Shown here: in pieces, positions 61,975 to 64,000 of the stretch
How the letters are laid out: every line of letters begins with the position of its first letter
How positions within the stretch are numbered: position 1 is the stretch's first letter
DNA from: Pseudomonadota bacterium
GTDB lineage: Bacteria; Pseudomonadota; Alphaproteobacteria; Sphingomonadales; Sphingomonadaceae
Length of the DNA stretch: 64,000 bases
Assembly: GCA_023418595.1 (NCBI GenBank)
Contig: JAEZZI010000009.1
Span: forward strand, 25,241 to 89,240
Direction: 5' to 3'
Notes under the pieces: model-generated
What the model was told of the DNA's origin: nothing
The model's input: only the letters and a program-made list of their open reading frames with translations
The model's database searches: none
Program-made: the position numbers and the translations under genes

Positions 61975-62364
61975 GTGGGCGTGCTGCGACCCTCGAACGC
62001 TCCGTGCTCCCGCGCAGGCGGGAGCACGGGTGGCCGTTGGAAGCAGCGGATCGCGCCCCTGCTCCTCCTCCCCCTGCTCACCGCCTGCGCGAGCCAAGTC
62101 GCATTCGGCGTCGAACCCGCCGCCCCCGGCTTCCTGCTCGGCCTGTGGCACGGCTTCATCTTTCCGGTCGCGTGGATACTATCGCTGTTCGTCGCCGACA
62201 TCGCCATCTACGCTGTTCCCAATAATGGCGGCTGGTATGATTTCGGCTATTTCATCGGCGTGGTGTTTCTGGGGGTCGGTGCGCGCAGCACCCGCACCGT
62301 CTATCGCACCCGCGTCGTCGAACGCCCCGCCCGGCGCGGCACGGTGATCGAGAATGAACGGTGA
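61975..62364 (+). CDS. Small membrane protein, possible lipoprotein
   Basis: Up to 129 residues from a GTG; the start is uncertain. A hydrophobic segment ending LLTAC looks like a lipobox, and two further hydrophobic stretches follow (FIFPVAWILSLFVADIAIYAV and FGYFIGVVFLGVG), with a basic tail. The conserved-looking NNGGWYDFGYFIG region is typical of sphingomonad small membrane proteins. Function unknown. Confidence 0.65.
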   Translation: MGVLRPSNAPCSRAGGSTGGRWKQRIAPLLLLPLLTACASQVAFGVEPAAPGFLLGLWHGFIFPVAWILSLFVADIAIYAVPNNGGWYDFGYFIGVVFLGVGARSTRTVYRTRVVERPARRGTVIENER

Positions 62365-62371
62365 CGCGGCG

Positions 62372-62551
62372 ATGAAAACCACCCTCACCGCGCTGACCGT
62401 CATCGCCTTCGTCGTCGCGATCGTCTGTCTCTTCCTCTCCCGCAACGGTGCCTCGAAAGCGCCGCGCCTGATGGCGATCTGTGCGGGGCTTGCCATTGCC
62501 ACGGGGCTGGTGCTCGGCACCTTCGCCCTCGTCGCCCAACCCACCGCCTAA
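62372..62551 (+). CDS. Small two-helix membrane protein
   Basis: About 59 residues from the ATG of MKTTLTALTVIAF (an ATG 18 nt earlier is in frame). Two membrane helices (about 3-21 and 34-54) separated by a short basic loop. It starts 7 nt after the preceding gene and ends 19 nt before nrdB. Function unknown. Confidence 0.6.
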   Translation: MKTTLTALTVIAFVVAIVCLFLSRNGASKAPRLMAICAGLAIATGLVLGTFALVAQPTA

Positions 62552-62570
62552 CGCCCAAGGAGCGCGTCCC

Positions 62571-63629
62571 ATGTCCCTTCTCGAAGCCCGCAAGACCTAC
62601 AAGCCCTTCGAATATCCCTGGGCGTACGACTTCTGGAAACGCCAGCAGCAGATCCACTGGATGCCCGAGGAAGTGCCGCTGGGCGAGGATTGCCGCGACT
62701 GGGCGCAGAAGCTGACCGATCACGAGCGCAATTTGCTGACGCAAATCTTCCGCTTCTTCACCCAGGCGGACGTCGAGGTGCAGGACTGCTATCACGAAAA
62801 ATACGGTCGGGTGTTCAAACCGACCGAGGTCAAGATGATGCTCGCCGCCTTCTCCAATATGGAAACGGTGCACATCGCCGCCTACAGCCATCTGCTCGAC
62901 ACGATCGGCATGCCGGAAAGCGAATATGGCATGTTCCTCGAATATGCCGAGATGAAGGACAAGCACGACTATCTGCAGAATTTCGGCGTCGATACCGATG
63001 AGGATATCGCCAAGACGCTGGCGATGTTCGGCGGCTTCACCGAAGGACTGCAACTCTTCGCCAGCTTCGCGATGCTGATGAATTTCCCGCGCTTCAACAA
63101 GATGAAGGGCATGGGCCAGATCGTATCGTGGTCGGTCCGCGACGAAAGCCTCCACTGCGAAGGCATCATCCGCCTCTATCACGCCTTCACCAAGGAGCGC
63201 GATTGCCTGACCAAATCGGTCAAGAGCGACATCATGGATATGTGCCAGACCACGGTCCGGCTGGAGGACGCGTTCATCGACCTGGCGTTCGAACAGGGTC
63301 CGGTCACCGGCATGACGCCCAAGGAAATCAAGAAATACATCCGCTACATCGCCGACTGGCGCCTGGGGCAGCTCGGATTGAAGCCGATCTACATGATCGA
63401 CGAACACCCCCTCCCCTGGCTCGCCCCGCTCCTGAACGGCGTCGAACACGCCAACTTCTTCGAACAGCGCGCAACCGAATATTCGAAGGGCGCGACGCGG
63501 GGGAATTGGAACGAAGTGTGGGACAGCTTCGACAAGCGCCAGAAGGCAAAGGTCGCAGCGCCTGCAAACGAGGATGCCGATGGCGGCGAGGGGGATATGT
63601 TCTCGCGGGCTGGGGTGGCGGCGGAATGA
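62571..63629 (+). CDS. nrdB: Class I ribonucleotide reductase beta subunit
   Basis: Protein of 352 residues with AAGGAG before the ATG. E98 and H101 (iron ligands) and Y105 (radical tyrosine) have the same spacing as E115, H118 and Y122 of E. coli NrdB; FFTQADVEVQDCYH and RDESLHCEGIIRLYH supply further ligands. No ATP-cone is present at the N-terminus. The stop overlaps the next gene (ATGA). Confidence 0.96.
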   Translation: MSLLEARKTYKPFEYPWAYDFWKRQQQIHWMPEEVPLGEDCRDWAQKLTDHERNLLTQIFRFFTQADVEVQDCYHEKYGRVFKPTEVKMMLAAFSNMETVHIAAYSHLLDTIGMPESEYGMFLEYAEMKDKHDYLQNFGVDTDEDIAKTLAMFGGFTEGLQLFASFAMLMNFPRFNKMKGMGQIVSWSVRDESLHCEGIIRLYHAFTKERDCLTKSVKSDIMDMCQTTVRLEDAFIDLAFEQGPVTGMTPKEIKKYIRYIADWRLGQLGLKPIYMIDEHPLPWLAPLLNGVEHANFFEQRATEYSKGATRGNWNEVWDSFDKRQKAKVAAPANEDADGGEGDMFSRAGVAAE

Positions 63630-64000
63630 GCGAGGCAACCTTTCCTCACATCAAATCAATTGGGAAGCCTTCTGCCGAAGAAGACGCTGTTCTGGATTAT
63701 TTTCTGACCACCGATTCCGTTCGGCAAATTGACGACAATGAAGTATTTCTTATTCTCGGAAGAAAAGGTGCGGGGAAAACTGCTCTTGTCCGTCACTTTA
63801 CTAAAGATCCGAAAAATTCCTATTATCGCGCATTAAACTTGAGGGGATATCCTTGGGAGCTTCATGGCGACCTCGCTAGGTGTTTGATCCCACGGTTTGA
63901 TGGTGCGATCCTTTCGTTGGAATGGAAGGAAGCCGTATGGGACAGGTACGTCACGGGAGCGCCACGACCACGCACGCTGTCCGAGCAGCAATACAGCGAT
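63626..64000 (+). CDS. P-loop ATPase, 5' part only
   Basis: The first 125 codons of a gene that leaves the window at the right edge. The Walker A motif GRKGAGKT is at residues 45-52 in NEVFLILGRKGAGKTALVRHF. GC content is visibly lower than in nrdB. The start resembles the Sll1717/FunZ group of P-loop ATPases, but I recall this only from general pattern. It overlaps the nrdB stop by 4 nt. Confidence 0.8.
   Translation, partial: MSEATFPHIKSIGKPSAEEDAVLDYFLTTDSVRQIDDNEVFLILGRKGAGKTALVRHFTKDPKNSYYRALNLRGYPWELHGDLARCLIPRFDGAILSLEWKEAVWDRYVTGAPRPRTLSEQQYSD

Overview
The window is high-GC, gene-dense bacterial chromosome. Gene content and order point to an alphaproteobacterium of the order Sphingomonadales (Sphingomonas-like). 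The indications are the hflK-hflC-degP string, an SUF-only iron-sulfur operon led by an Rrf2 regulator, a TonB-receptor-based B12 uptake operon, a FeS-type photolyase, a glycosyltransferase/GH130 pair, DUF2093 and PHA-system small proteins, and many GC-rich dispersed inverted repeats between genes. This is inferred from protein families, because no rRNA lies in the window. Most of it is ordinary core chromosome, with two stretches of visibly lower GC (about 50.6-51.5 kb and from 63.6 kb to the end) that look acquired.

Layout. 0-4.6 kb: end of hflK, hflC, degP-like protease with a clear terminator, and a HerA/YjgR-type ATPase. 4.8-8.5 kb: GH130 glycosidase/phosphorylase and a GT4 glycosyltransferase fused to a second domain. 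8.6-14.5 kb: queF, divergent photolyase, then sulfurtransferase, PLP beta-lyase and MscS channel with overlapping ends. 14.7-19.8 kb: acetyltransferase, tRNA-Tyr, rlmB, lipoprotein, ferredoxin, AlkA glycosylase, M23 lipoprotein and DUF2093. 19.8-22.5 kb: xseA and purD, whose start codons overlap on opposite strands. 22.5-31 kb: HhH membrane protein, CNNM/CorC protein, OmpA lipoprotein, alpha/beta hydrolase, nitroreductase, Nfu and a large M16 protease. 31-35.4 kb: acyl-CoA ligase, DUF2061, pyrD and an AraC regulator.

35.5-41.8 kb is the suf operon: rrf2, sufB, an unrecognised 82-residue gene, sufC, sufD, sufS, sufT-like and sufA. 42.0-46.8 kb is a B12 uptake operon on the minus strand (btuB, btuF, btuC, btuD in transcription order) under a cobalamin riboswitch. 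47.2-50.5 kb holds a PHA-system protein, lnt and metK; metK has a candidate pseudoknotted leader and a strong terminator. 51.7-54.7 kb is a katE-PAP2-UVR operon. 54.8-59.3 kb holds trmB, an acetyltransferase, two small membrane proteins and an amidase. 59.8-63.6 kb is a class I ribonucleotide reductase operon with three small genes between nrdA and nrdB, followed by a truncated low-GC P-loop ATPase.

The most distinctive features outside known genes are a seven-copy hairpin repeat, one copy of which changed in both arms together; several other repeat families at gene boundaries, one of which supplies the C-terminal tail of the Rrf2 regulator and the leader of sufB; the extra gene inside the suf operon; and the metK leader.
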